The notes beneath the pieces are model-generated. The model was given only the letters and a program-made list of their open reading frames with translations. It was not told the origin of the DNA and made no database searches. Shown here in pieces: positions 20,343-32,213 of a DNA stretch of 64,000 nucleotides. Each line of letters begins with the position of its first letter. Position 1 is the stretch's first letter. The stretch is from Knoxdaviesia capensis. Its lineage: Eukaryota > Ascomycota > Sordariomycetes > Microascales > Gondwanamycetaceae. The translations under genes were made by a program, and so were the position numbers. Location: contig LNGK01000002.1 in assembly GCA_001510575.1 (NCBI GenBank), positions 1,104,144-1,168,143 on the forward strand, given 5' to 3'.

Positions 20343-22643
20343 TTGCTGCTGTTGCTGTTGTTGTTGCTGGGATTGGTGCTGGTGCGGCTGGGTCTGGGCC
20401 ATACCGTGTGAGTGGTGCGCGCCCGGTGCATCAAATGACTGGCCGTACGCCGAAGGCACTGTGGCCGTTGGCGGAGGCGTGACCAGACCGTTATGCAGCC
20501 CTTCGATGCCAACAAGCGGCGTTGTGCTGCTGATGCTTCCCAGGCTACCGCGCATCTGTCCCGGTATTGCCATGGATGGTCTCCATCCGGCCGTGGCGAA
20601 ATTCTCGCTCATGGCCGCTGCGACATGCTGCTGGAAGCTTGGGGTGGGTGACATGACGTGGTCACGATGGAAGTTCTGAGACGCAGCTGCTGCTGCTGCT
20701 GCCGCGGGAGTCAAGTACGCGTTCCGTTGGTGGTACTCTGACGCAGGGTCGTTAACAGTCAGGAAGCGCCAGCTAGTCGACGGTGTACCGGCCACAGTGT
20801 CGCCCTTCTCGTTGACCTGCAGCGAATCCTGGAACCGCCACAGAATCAGAGCTCTCCGCGTCCACTTACGACTGCCCTGGGTAACATGTGGGGGACCCGA
20901 CGACCACAGTTCCTGGACCATAGCCACCTGGGCAATTGACGCATAGGCGTTTGCTGGATCCTTCGATTTGCTCGACTTATCGGCCGCCTCGGCAGCGTTG
21001 TTCGCCGCGCAGTTCGTCAGAATGCTAGCCCACACCGCCGCAGGGAACGGCACCCGAACATCCTGGCGCGGCTGGTGCATGCAGTTGCATCCCGGCTTTC
21101 CATCGCCGCATCCGGGCTGGTGGGTATACTGCACACCGACCTCGTCGGTGTGCTCAATCAGCAGCGGGTCGTTGTCCTTGTCGCAGCACAGCTCGCGGGG
21201 GCGGGCCAGCCGGGTCACGCACTTCCAGCGGTGGCTCTGGAGGCGCTGCTGGGCGATGGTCATCTCGACCAGGCCGTTGAGTTCCGAGCCCGACGGGAAG
21301 TGACTCTGGTGCAGCTCCAATGTGACTGACATTTCCAGGATGGTGAGTGACGCCTCCTCGCGCGGCTCGGGCAGGTTGATGGTGGCACAGAGATCGGGGA
21401 ACATCTCCTCCCACTCAGTCATCAGCTCCTTGGTCGAGTCTGACTCCTTTTGGCCGATCACACGGGTGTACTCGTGCAGCAGCACACTGCCATCGAGCCC
21501 CCGCGCCCGGCCGTCCTCATCCTCGAGGCTCCGCGCCAGCTGAGGATACTGGGCGAGGTCGAGTGGGACATTGTGCTTGTCTCTGGGAATTCCGGTGGGG
21601 TCGACGGTGATTTCCGGCGACGACACGAAAATCCAGCACGTTTTGGGCCGCACGGTAACAGCCGCATCCTGGGCGAGAAGCTGTGCAAAGTAGTCATAGT
21701 TCGGTCGCACATCCGGGAAACGACCCTCAGAGAGTGCCACGAGAACAGGGTTGTTCTTCAACGACACGTTCTCGACCTCGATTTCTTGCAAGCTCGTGCG
21801 CTTCTTGGGCTCCTTATCCCGAGTGGGGAAGAAGAAATGGACTAAACGTGTTGCGATTCATGTCAGTCTTTCACTTCATTGGTGCCATCCGTTGGTTCGG
21901 CTGGGTTCCTTCAGGTCTCTTACAGTATCTGTGAGTCTTGAAAAAGTTCTTGAGGACCTGAATATGGCTGGAAATCTGCTTCCGGCCTCGTCTCATGCCC
22001 TTCTCGTCGGGAGCCTGGCCGGTTCGCAGACTGTTGCAGTAGGCGATCCAGACATAGTCTCCGATCAGCATGTTGCGGCCATACTGGGTATGGTGCATGA
22101 AGTACTTCTTGCGTCCCATGATGGGGATGAGAAGAAGGGCTGTTTATCAAAAGACATAATTGCATCAGTATGTACCACCTCAAAACAACATGGTCCAAGC
22201 AAGCATATCGACTCACCATCAAGAAACGGATCTTCAAGGACGGGAGGCCACTTTGCCGCCTCCTTATCCTGACGCTGTTCCTGTCTCAGACGATACTGGC
22301 GGAACTGCGGCGAGTAGTACACGGGGTTAACGTCTTCGCTGGGTCTCCGGTCTCGCCGTCCACGAAGGGCAGCGACGTACGCCGACTCGGCGGCAGAAGG
22401 GACCAGCTGCGACGGCACGGCGGGTGGGGTCATGGCGCCGTTGGACGGGATGGCATGCGGCAGGCCGAGCGGGCCGGGGTGGCATAGTGTTAGGTTCGGG
22501 TAGCCGTGGGTCTGGGCATTTGCGGTTGAGTCGCGCATCGGCATCCTGGGCCCCGGCAGGTGTCCTGAAGTGGCATCGAATGTGAAGTCGGGTGGAGGTG
22601 AGAAGCGAGGCGGGCTCAGATGGGATTGCAGAACCGCCTGCAT
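19563..22643 (-). CDS. TEA/ATTS-domain transcription factor, TEC1-like, with polyglutamine tract
   Basis: Three exons (22643-22217, 22139-21924, 21841-19563) give 973 residues. The TEA/ATTS DNA-binding domain spans about residues 131-216 and crosses both introns: LEDPFLDALLLIP, MGRKKYF, GRNMLIGDYVW, a longer loop than usual (RTGQAPDEKGMRRG), then RKQISSHIQVLKNFF, the recognition helix. The middle (about 217-590) is a conserved-looking folded region containing several Cys (CGDGKPGCNC). The C-terminal third is Gln/His/Ser-rich, with a run of about 20 Gln near 705-728, typical of an activation region. AbaA and TEC1 are the known fungal members and control conidiation and filamentation. The LLLIPIMGRKK and extended-loop form is closer to what I remember of the TEC1-like paralogue than of AbaA, so I leave the symbol blank. 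It sits alone in a ~17-kb gene desert. Confidence 0.88.
20290..20370 (-). repeat. CAG/CAA repeat encoding polyglutamine
   Basis: Mixed CAG and CAA codons on the minus strand give an imperfect Gln tract inside the TEA factor. The codon mixing suggests selection for the peptide, with some DNA-level stability. Confidence 0.9.
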
Positions 22644-23654
22644 GATTGCGGTGTGTGAATGGGTTTGAAAGGCGAGATGGCTGATGGTGAGTGGTAGTGT
22701 CTCCTGTTGGCAATAAGGATCAACCGTGGGCGGAGAAAGTCAAGAATGAAGAGAAGAGAAAGAGAAAGTTCAAAAAAGTCTTCCACAAGTTCCAGGCTAA
22801 TCTACTGTCTGGATGGTCTGATAGAACTGCAAATGCCAAGGAAGGAAAAGCAAGAGAGAGAGAGAGAGAAGTCCACAGTCAGTTACAGCCTGGTGGCAAA
22901 GGTTGATGAAAGGCAGAGAGAGTGAGTGGACCGGCACCAACGAGTCCCTCCACAGCCGAAAAAGGTACAGTGAGGACAGTGCCAAGTTGAAGTGAGAAGA
23001 GACGAGGCTAACGAAATAGAGAGCAGCGCCAGCCTTGAGGCTTGAGATGTTCACCATGCCATAGTCGGGCTTTGGTTTGCATCACCAAACCGGTGATATC
23101 GGCACCGAAAGAGGAGATTGATGTCAGAAACAAGAGTGACTTACATGAAAGATCCAAGATACTTAACGGTACTCTCACAATCGAGGGTTCGAGACCCGAG
23201 TGAAGAATGACAACGCCGGAGGTGAGGAATGGATACAGGAGGGCACAGTCAAGGACAGCTTCACTAATATGTCAGAAAGAAAATCCACAAAGGCCAACGC
23301 AAGAGGAGATATCAAGACTGCGTTCCAGCAGGACGAAGAATGGAGAGATCTTGAGATCGCAGAAGCAAGGCCGATGAGCAACTCGGGCAATGGCATTTGA
23401 CGGCAGACACACAAGTGGATGAAAAGAGGAAGAAGATGGAGGAAGAGGAAGAGGAAAGTTTGCGAGGAGAGAAGAGTGGGAAGAAAGGAAGAAGAATGGA
23501 AATCAGGAATGATGGAAAAAGAGAGTTGGGAATGAAAGAGGAAAAAGAAGGAAAGGAAGGAGGAGTAGGGAGGTTGAAAAGAAGAGGAATGAGACGAAGT
23601 GAGAGGGGTGTCAAGACGTTCAAAAGGGATCATCCAAAAGAGAGAGGCAAGTTA

Positions 23655-23680
23655 TGTGTGTGTGTGTGTGTGTGTGTGTT
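23655..23680. repeat. (GT)n microsatellite
   Basis: About twelve GT units in the GA-rich upstream zone of the TEA factor. Confidence 0.95.
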
Positions 23681-24521
23681 TCTCAGTCTTGGAGAGATGT
23701 TGTCGTGTCTCTTGATGGACTTGAAGAATGCAAAATCGACGGCGCAAAAAAAGGAAATCAACAGGTTGTCTGACAACTTACACCAAGGAGAGTATAGCAA
23801 CTCTCTTTCGTTTCTTTGGCTACACACCCACCGACAGACGCCCCGAGACACTTTCTTTTTCCACAACCGACAACAGCAACACAGACACGGCCGAGTGTCC
23901 AAAGGGAGAGAGAATACAGGCAGTGAGCCAGCAGGCGAGAGGTAAGTCCACAGGGTACTCAGGGAGGGGGGGGGGTAAGTCCAAGGCCAGGCCAGGCCAC
24001 GGTGGGAAAGAAGGGTTCAGCGAGGTTGGCCGCAAGTGGGGACACTGACGGGGGGCGAAAACACCAGACTAGACGATCGTCGGTTTGGCTGTTTAGAAAA
24101 AGGCCCGTATGGATGAGTATCAAGCAGAGTGTTCTCGCTTTCTCACGAGGGGACTTCAGTGCCTGTGAGGGATATCACTGACGACAAGGTCACAGGAGAA
24201 CAGAAAGGAAGAAAAAGAAAGCAAAGGCCGGGGGAGGCAAGGTCAAGCAACAAGATTCTGACCGTGAAGATTCCGGAGATGGGAAGAGAAAACGTGGGGA
24301 CCAGTATGAGCTTAAAGGGCCTATGGCCACAGAGAGGGAGGGGGGGTGTACGAGGACCGGACACCACCAACGAGGCAAAGAAAGCAGAGAAAAAGAAAAA
24401 AGCCCGCGGCCGGCGCTATACCGGGAGCTTGTTGGGAAGTCAAGTATGCAGAGAGATTAAAAACACACGGCGGTGACTGGCACGGAAGCGGCCAAGATGA
24501 GATGAAAGAGGGAGAGAAAGG

Positions 24522-24553
<32 letters not shown>
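24522..24553. repeat. (GA)n microsatellite
   Basis: Nearly perfect GA run with one early interruption. Confidence 0.9.
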
Positions 24554-25335
24554 CCACACAGGTGTGTGAGAGTGTGTCTCTGGGGGAACTTGGCTCTGAT
24601 TCCTCGGGTCAGTCAGAATACACACACCCAGCAAGAGACGAGAGACGAAGGGCGGATTGAATGGGGAGAGGGTATGTGACTCGTCTCTTCAATGCTGATG
24701 ATGTGTCTGGCCGTCTTGGTTCTGCGCGGCCGTGGCTGCTCTCGCTGATCTGCAGATAATTCCCAATGTGATTCTCAATGAGATGCACAAGACGCGGGGT
24801 TTATTGGATGATGCAGAAGTCCGGCCAGCAACGGTGCAGTTTGCAAGCCAGGCTATCGACTCTTTGCGTTAAAGCACGTTGTCCGAGTGTGTGTCGTCTG
24901 CGCGAAGATGGTGGCGGGATGTATCTTGCAGCACGGGCAGCGAGGTATCTTTTGCTGTCCAGGAAGGGCTGGGGAGGGGGCGTGTCCAAGAGGGACACAC
25001 TGAGGGCGAGAGGGTGAGAGTGTTTCTTTAGCCTCGGCGGGGGAGACTGAGGCATGAACAGGCATGAAATGGAGGGGGCGTGTGAACCAAGGAGAGAGAG
25101 GGTGAGTGATATCGGTAGGTACTTCGAGCAACCCCAAACAGCCAGAGGCCAGCCGAACAGGCTCAGGCGGTCAACGAGACGTCTTCTACAATGCACCCAC
25201 TGACAGGGTGCTGCAGGAGAAAGAGTTTTTTTTGCGGACTGGTTCCGAGGAGGCACACCCACAGCGAGGCGAGATAAGACGAAGAGTTTTCCCTTGGAGA
25301 GAACTGTTGAGAGGCCGGAGGTCGGGCGAGAGGCG

Positions 25336-25359
25336 GTGTGTGTGTGTGTGTGTGTGTGA
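25336..25359. repeat. (GT)n microsatellite
   Basis: About twelve GT units. Confidence 0.95.
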
Positions 25360-27355
25360 AGTCTCTCTTTTCCTCGGATGGTAAGAGCAGAAGCGGATGG
25401 TTCTTCCTTCTCAAGACTGAAGGGGACGGAGAGAGTGCTGATCTCATTTACTCATTGCACAGCTGGACACACGACAACTGATCTGACGGTGGCGGGATTT
25501 TGACAAGTTGAAGAGAGTAAGGTTTGACACCGAAACGCAGCTGGAATGCAGGCAGTGAAGAAACACAGAAACACGCAAGAAAGAGATGAAGGAAAAGAAT
25601 GAGGACACTGACTGGATTGCCACGGCGGAGACGGTCTAATATAGAAACGAACGTTCAGCGGGATCGTGGAATGCGGGAGCATCAAGAAGATTTTGGAGGC
25701 GTGGAGGGTGTGTGAGTGAACGTTGTGTGCGTGCGTGTGTATGTGGGTGGTGGCCCATCGACTTACAATGGACAAGATGCTATTTGCCATATGCAAGGAG
25801 GAGCATCCATCATTCAAAGCAAGGGGCGGCGGTATTGAGGAAGAGGGGAGCAGAGGAGAGATAGACCGAGAAAGGAGGAGAGAGACGGGATGAGGGCCAA
25901 AGAAAGAGAGAGACAACGAGACAGAGACAGAGAGAGCGTGAAAGAGACAGGCACAGAAGAGCCAGAGCCCCAGGGAGACTCGATCTCTTGTCCCAGTATA
26001 TTCTCCTCTGTGAAAGCACAAAGCTTAGACCGGCACACGGACGCCGACCCACGAAAAGCTGTCAACAAGGACCAGGAAGATGAAGCTGAGGGAAAGCGGC
26101 ACAAGGCCCTCTCTCCTGGTCTTTTGCTTCTGCAACTCCGGCTCTACGGACTCTCCACCCCGATACATTCTCGCAATTCTTCAGAGCTCGCATTGCCCCC
26201 AAATACGTAGTCTTCCTTTCTACTTAGCAGATAAATGGACAAAGAAAGTGCCCAAATCCCGCTGCCAGGGGGGGAGAGCCGGCTTCGATATGATAACTCG
26301 CCCTCAAGATTTGTTGCTGCAGGGCAAGGATCGAGCTTCTCCCTCGCTTTGCACCAATTTTGGGGAGTGTTTGGAAGGCTTGTCCCTGCGTTTCTCCAGT
26401 CTAGGGGACTGTCTGGTATATATTTGCCATCGATTCGGTAGAGATATTCATATATATATATATATCGATATGTTCCCTTGCATTTCTGAAGATGGGGTTC
26501 GTTTGCTGGAACTATCGTGGTGAGCTGGCGATGATAGCTCCGAGAGTCTGCGCCGACGACCACAAACACTCGGAATCGACAGCTCAACAAAGGACGGCAC
26601 ATAGAAGTAAATATTGTTTTTTTCCATTCCTCGTTCCTGGTTTCACCATTGAAGAACTAGATATACTCGGAAGAAGTCCCTGGAGAGAAAAACTTGCGAT
26701 TCTCAGAGAAAAAGACCTCACGTCCTCCCCTTGCATGCGTTTTAAGATCAAGCCCGCAACGTGCCACCTATACTCATCCCATCTTGTGCTGGCTGCAAGT
26801 TGGCAAAATGCGTAATCTCGGCTTCAAGAACACCAGCAGTGTGTCTGTTATCCGATAAATGCTTCCGTGGAGCTTCTCGGCGTCTACCAGATTCAGCATA
26901 GCTTCATCACATACACATACATGTCTGTAATATGTGCGTGTCTCGGTGCTTACTCTCATTCAGTCAAGCCAGGTCGTCCAAGCTGAAGCAAACAACATGG
27001 TACAATGGCTCGCGAGACAATAGCAGCAGCAAGCAAAAGCCCGGGCCTGGCCAGTGCGCGGCTGGGCAACCAACTCTCAATAAATCTCACGAAGGAGCAA
27101 GAGAGCAACCGGAGATACATCCCATTCCAGTGTTGTTGGTTGAACGGAACACTCCAAAAAAAGGGAATATCAATATCGTAGAGTTCATCCACTCTGGAGC
27201 ATTCCCACGCCCCCCTTTCTTAACTCTCAACATCACCAGCGGGTTCCTGAAATCGGTCGCGGGTTCGTGTGGATGAGATGAGAAAGTGAAGATATCACGA
27301 CGTGAGAGAAATTGGCTGTCAATGCAAGGGGGGTGGACTTTGAAAGGGATCTTCT

Positions 27356-27374
27356 CTTTTTTTTTTTTTTTTTC
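27356..27374. repeat. Poly-T run
   Basis: About 17 consecutive T with one early interruption, in the zone where the strand-composition bias changes sign. Confidence 0.85.
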
Positions 27375-28317
27375 AACATGCAGGCATTCAATACCTCGGA
27401 TGCTGGTACATATATCGGGCTGCCCTTGCTAGGATGATCCAGTCCAGTTATCGCGGGGATCTTCTGTGCGTCCAGGCTCTAAAGAACGGGCACTTTAAGC
27501 CCCGGTCACATCTGTGTGTCGGGATCATCTCTTCTCTCTCTCTGTGTGTGACTGTGTGTCTCTCCATTTCAGAAGCACACACAAATGCCCCCACTTGTCG
27601 AGTTCCCATCCGTATATATCCAAGTAAATATTCACTTACACATACGAGAGTATGGATACTGGCTAGCCTTAAGGAATGTGTACAGAAGGATGGCTGCTGA
27701 ACAGAGTGATGAACACAAACGTCGCACTGCGGGAGCGAAATACAACGGTGCCCAAGATACCCGTTCAGTTGGACAGCTTGGGTGTGTTCAGCCACACAAC
27801 CAGCCAGCTGGTAAAGCAAGTTGAGTATGTCCAACTTCGCTCACTGCATCCGATTTCAGCCCTAACGCTGCATATCTGGCGATAAATATAGGCCCAAGAT
27901 TTGTTTGCACACACGTCGGCCGAGCAGATAAAGGAGACACACACACAGACACACATACACATACACATACGAGTACATACACGAGCTTCCTGAGCGTTAT
28001 CTATGTAGCTACCTCCCATATCAGTTCGAAGAGAGTCAAACAAGGGTCTTGTAAAAAGAACGGTGAGACACAGAAAGAAGAGGAAGAAGAGAACAGCCAG
28101 ACTTCAATGCATGTTCTCTGCAGGCGTGGCTGGTACACCAGTGACACCAGCGAACCGAAGCAAACAAATGCTGGGGTGGTGGGTGTGGCGGAGGAACAAA
28201 AAAAAAAAAAAGCACAGACGACACGGGATACGAAGCACGTTTGTCGTAACTGAAGGTCGTGGGTTGCAGATCGTCAAACGCACACACTCAGAGGCGGGAT
28301 GAGAGACAAAGACGTAG

Positions 28318-28341
28318 AAGAGAGAGAGAGAGAGAGAGAGG
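28318..28341. repeat. (GA)n microsatellite
   Basis: Uninterrupted GA run at the edge of the switch from purine- to pyrimidine-rich + strand. Confidence 0.95.
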
Positions 28342-29604
28342 AAAGTTAAGAGACAAGACAGACAGACAGCCAGACAGACCTGTGGCTTGAAATCTGACTT
28401 CGGCAGCCCCCCTCCAGACACTTTTCTCTTCTCCTCCCGAGTGAGCGGCAAGCGAGCCGGAACAGCCACTTACGCCCCCAAACCCAAACCAAAGAAACCT
28501 TTTTTCCTTCCTTTCCTCTCTACAGTAGTTTTCTCTACCCTCCCGGAAAACCCGAGCAGGGAACACCCCTTGTACCAGGATGGCAGTCCTACGCTCTCCT
28601 CTCTCGTTCTCTGCTCTTTGCTTCTCTCGATCCTCCCCTCCCCCTCCCTTCCCTACCTGACCCACGAAGCTTATCCTTTCTCCGAAGCGAGAAACGGGAG
28701 CGGCCTTCGATGTGACTGGCTCGTTAGTGCCCACCAGACAACTCTGGGTTTAGCTTGGACAAGGCGGGCGCTGGCTGGAAAAGGTCCGCAAAAAGCCAAG
28801 GCACAGAGAGAGAGAGAGCGAAGAAAGAAAAAAAAAAAACCCCCCTTCTCAGCCTGCTGTTGGACGCAGGACACTTGCATCCAAGTCAGCATCCTCCTCG
28901 TTCTCTTTGTCTCCCCTCCCAAAAGCGTAGTGCACAGATTTGAATCCTTCACGGGACAGAGGGATGTGCTTTTCGCAGGAGGAGTGTGCCTGTCCCTAGA
29001 TTCTAAATATACCGCTCCACACGCAAATATATCCACGTATATATAGAACGGCTCCTGATGGCCGAGCGAATCCCCCCGAGCCTGCGAACCAGCTGACGAA
29101 GGCGGAGGAAGGTGAAACGCAAGGGGAAAAGAAAAAAAAAGGACACTTAAAGTGCGTACATACTGCCAGGGCGAGCTGTTTCTTTCTTCCTTGCCTTGCA
29201 TTATTGTCTCGAGCTTCCACCACTGCGGAGTCGGGAGGGAAACGAAAAAGGTTCATGAATTGGGGGACACCCCCAAGCGTGTTCTCTCTTGTTCCCTGCA
29301 TTCACCAAAATTCAACTTCCCCTTCAGCTGAGTCGCGCCGGGTCGTGTCACGCACGGCTCTTTTGTCTGATCCAGCTGTAAGGGGATAGTGATGCAGGTT
29401 TAGGGTTATACCCATGTTTGCCTGTGCCGGTCTCGTCAACCCTTACCATCTCTCCCTCTCTCTATCACCACACCTCCTTACCAACCAACCACAACCAGGT
29501 CAATGCAGCTCCCGGCTTGCTTCTTACGGACTTAGCCTGGCTTTTCTGGCTGGCTGATCCTGGCCCGTGATGCCCCGTCCGTCCCCATTGGTGTACTTTC
29601 TTTT

Positions 29605-29634
29605 CTCTCTCTCTCTCCCTCTCTCTCTCTCTCG
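29605..29634. repeat. (CT)n microsatellite
   Basis: CT run with one CC interruption, inside the CT-rich half of the desert. Confidence 0.95.
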
Positions 29635-32213
29635 CCCCGTGGTCTCCGGGTCTTCGCTCTGTGTCTATATTCGTCCACTTATACACCGGTAAACGTATCG
29701 ACCTTTCCCTGTTTCTCTCTTTACCCCCAGTTGCTAACGCCGCTGATTTTGGCATCGTCTCTGCTAGTCCGAGCCTTACAGGCTTTAGTTTTACCTCCGG
29801 CCCGTCTATATTTGGTAATAAACCCTGATTGTACGTAGCCGTATCTATCTGGGGACTTGGCCCTTATCGGGGACGATGAAGGTTTTTCTTTCCGTTTTTT
29901 CTCTTTAGCTGCTGACTCTCCCGACTGCTGCACCTTTGCGTAGTTATCATGCACGAATGAGAGAGACAAGAGAGGTTTTCCTACCCTATCTTCCCTGGCT
30001 TTCCCATTTGTTGCCCTCGCTTGCCTCGTATGAATACGCTAGATGCATGTCTCACACCTTCGCCTCCGACGCTGTTGGTTTTCCTCCCTTCCCCGAGCAC
30101 TTCCTTTTGCCGTTCATGGCTATTTGCTTTTTCTTGCTTTTTCCTGCATCTCAACGCAGGGGCCAAATCGGAACTTGGGGGAGCGGAGGAGAAGAGCGAG
30201 CAAGCACGCATAATTTGAGGAAAAGAAAAGTCAAGTCCTCAACCGGAGCTAATGCATGTCGATATGCATGGAAGCAAACAACATCCATGTAGAGTTTAGG
30301 CGATGGAAGGATTTTGATTCTTTCTTTCTTTTCTTCCCTGTCTCCCGTGTCTCTTCCGTTTGCTAAGGCTTCCGTCTCTCCCGTTTCCTAATTCATACGG
30401 AACCAAGATGCACACGGGGCATAAAGAGAGAGAAGCTTCCAATTTATCAGGAGAGGTGAATAAGACACTCGCCCACAACTCCCCCGATAACGCCCTTTTC
30501 TTTTCCGGCTTTATCGACTCCAAATCCTCCAGGACACGGTGTAAGTCTCCCTGTAAAATTCCGATCCCGTCAGTGAAAGACATGTGCAAGACACACAGTA
30601 CAAACGCACGCTTCCTCCCACCGGCTGAGTTTACCTCTCAGAGAAGTGAGTGACCTGCAGGAAACCCAAGACACCCTCTTTTGTTTCTTTCCTTTTTTCC
30701 CGAATCTTGATTTCCCTCTCTCTCTTCATCCACTATCTCCTGCTCTCCCTCACACATTAAAGCCGAACCACGGAACTGGCTTAAAGTACGTGCAGCAGCT
30801 GCTCCGGGAAGCGAGAGAGAGGGTAAAAAAGGCGCAAGGGACAACCCAGCACACACACTATGGGCCAGGGAGTGGCTGACTTGTTTCGTCTGGTCTTTCT
30901 TACGTACATCCTGTCCCACGTCGGCTGTCAAGTGCGTGAACATACACTGTGGGTAGTTGACTTGGGTCCAGATCACACCACAACAAGACAATGGAGCCGC
31001 CTCGGTCCGCCAGCCTCTGCCTCTCTCTCTCTATCTCTATCTTTCGCTCCACGGATGATGAGAAAGGTCGCACAGATGACACCGCCACTCTGCACACCCA
31101 CCTGGCGCTTCTGTGAGGAGGCGTTCCCCATTCTAACCCCTGACCCTATAAGCCCGTAGTCCATCCAAGGTGTGTCTTGCCCTCTCGGCTCCCTGCATCA
31201 TCACCCTTCCATCCACGAGAGAACTCTGCTCCTCAAACGATAGAACCGCCCTTTCAAGCGATAGTTCCCCCGATATATCCCATCCTGCATTCTGCGTATG
31301 GCCGTCCCTCCCACCCGCTTCATCCTCCCTCAACCTGTCGCCCTGCTCGCAAAGGACACAGCTGCACGCCCACAAGTATCGCCCAGTGGCATGTGCTATG
31401 ACAAGCCCGCCCGTCCGCCTCTCCCCCCTCCACTCTCATGGCCGCATTTCGTCTGGAGCAGACACACGGAGAACGCCAGAACCTCCCCGCTGGAATGTTG
31501 CAAGCCGGCCAGCGGACCGCTAAGCGGCGCAAAAAGCAAAGAGCGAAGTCGTAGTCTTCTATGTGTATGAGTTGACGACCCTCGGCCTGCCTCGGTGTGT
31601 CTGCATGCAAACGTTTCTTTTTTCCGCGTATAGCCAACGAAACTGCAGAATCCCAAGATACACACCCCCCGATCCTGCTCTCTGTTGAACCATACTTGCA
31701 TTGCACTCAGCTTTCCTTCACTCACACGTTTTTTAGCGCCCGTGGGGCGTCTTTGGTTTTTTTTTTTTGCCTTGCCGTCTGTGTATTCTCCCGACGTTGG
31801 ATCCGCATCCTCTTGTCATACTCGCAGGAATGTGCATGGCGATGCGGGAAAAAAAAGAAATTCAAGAAAAAAGTCTGGACCGCTTTGAGCCAGTGACACA
31901 AAAAAAAGAAAGTTTGATCGATGCTTTGCGTATGGCCGCGTGTGAAGTATCTAGGCGGAATCGGCCAGACTTGGTGGAATGCCAGGCTCTGTCGACAGCT
32001 GAATGAGGGCATGTCAAACCAGACATATCAAAAGCACGACATCGTCACAGTAGCAATAGTAGGATAAACGGTGGAATTGCTTCCGAATCATGGAATAAGA
32101 ACAAGTCATGCTGGTGTGGCTTGGCCTGGGGTATGAAATTCATGGAACAATACTAACTGCGCCAGTACTAAACGAAGCAATCACTCCAGCACAGAGGACA
32201 AGCCCAGAGCCCG

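Larger units (their letters stand above)
22644..32213. promoter_or_regulatory. 9.6-kb gene-free upstream region of the TEA factor
   Basis: No protein gene can be supported here on either strand. From 22700 to about 26000 the + strand is GA-rich, that is, CT-rich on the TEA gene's strand, as seen in the leaders of other genes in this window. From about 28400 to 31800 the bias reverses and the + strand becomes CT-rich. The region carries many microsatellites (GT, GA, CT, CA, TA). Open frames such as 28387-29046 (+) and 30638-30991 (-) are low-complexity translations of these tracts. The likeliest roles are a very long promoter and 5' leader for the TEA factor, plus possibly one non-coding rightward transcript. 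Confidence 0.5.

Noticed and set aside
23160..23205. Possible tRNA, from a GGGTTCGAGACCC T-arm-like word
   Set aside because: Only a 3-bp T stem pairs properly, and no A box, D arm or acceptor pairing is present upstream.
28387..29046. 219-codon open frame in the TEA upstream desert
   Set aside because: The translation is dominated by low-complexity products of CT and GA tracts, has no domain, no plausible splice partners and no conserved motif.
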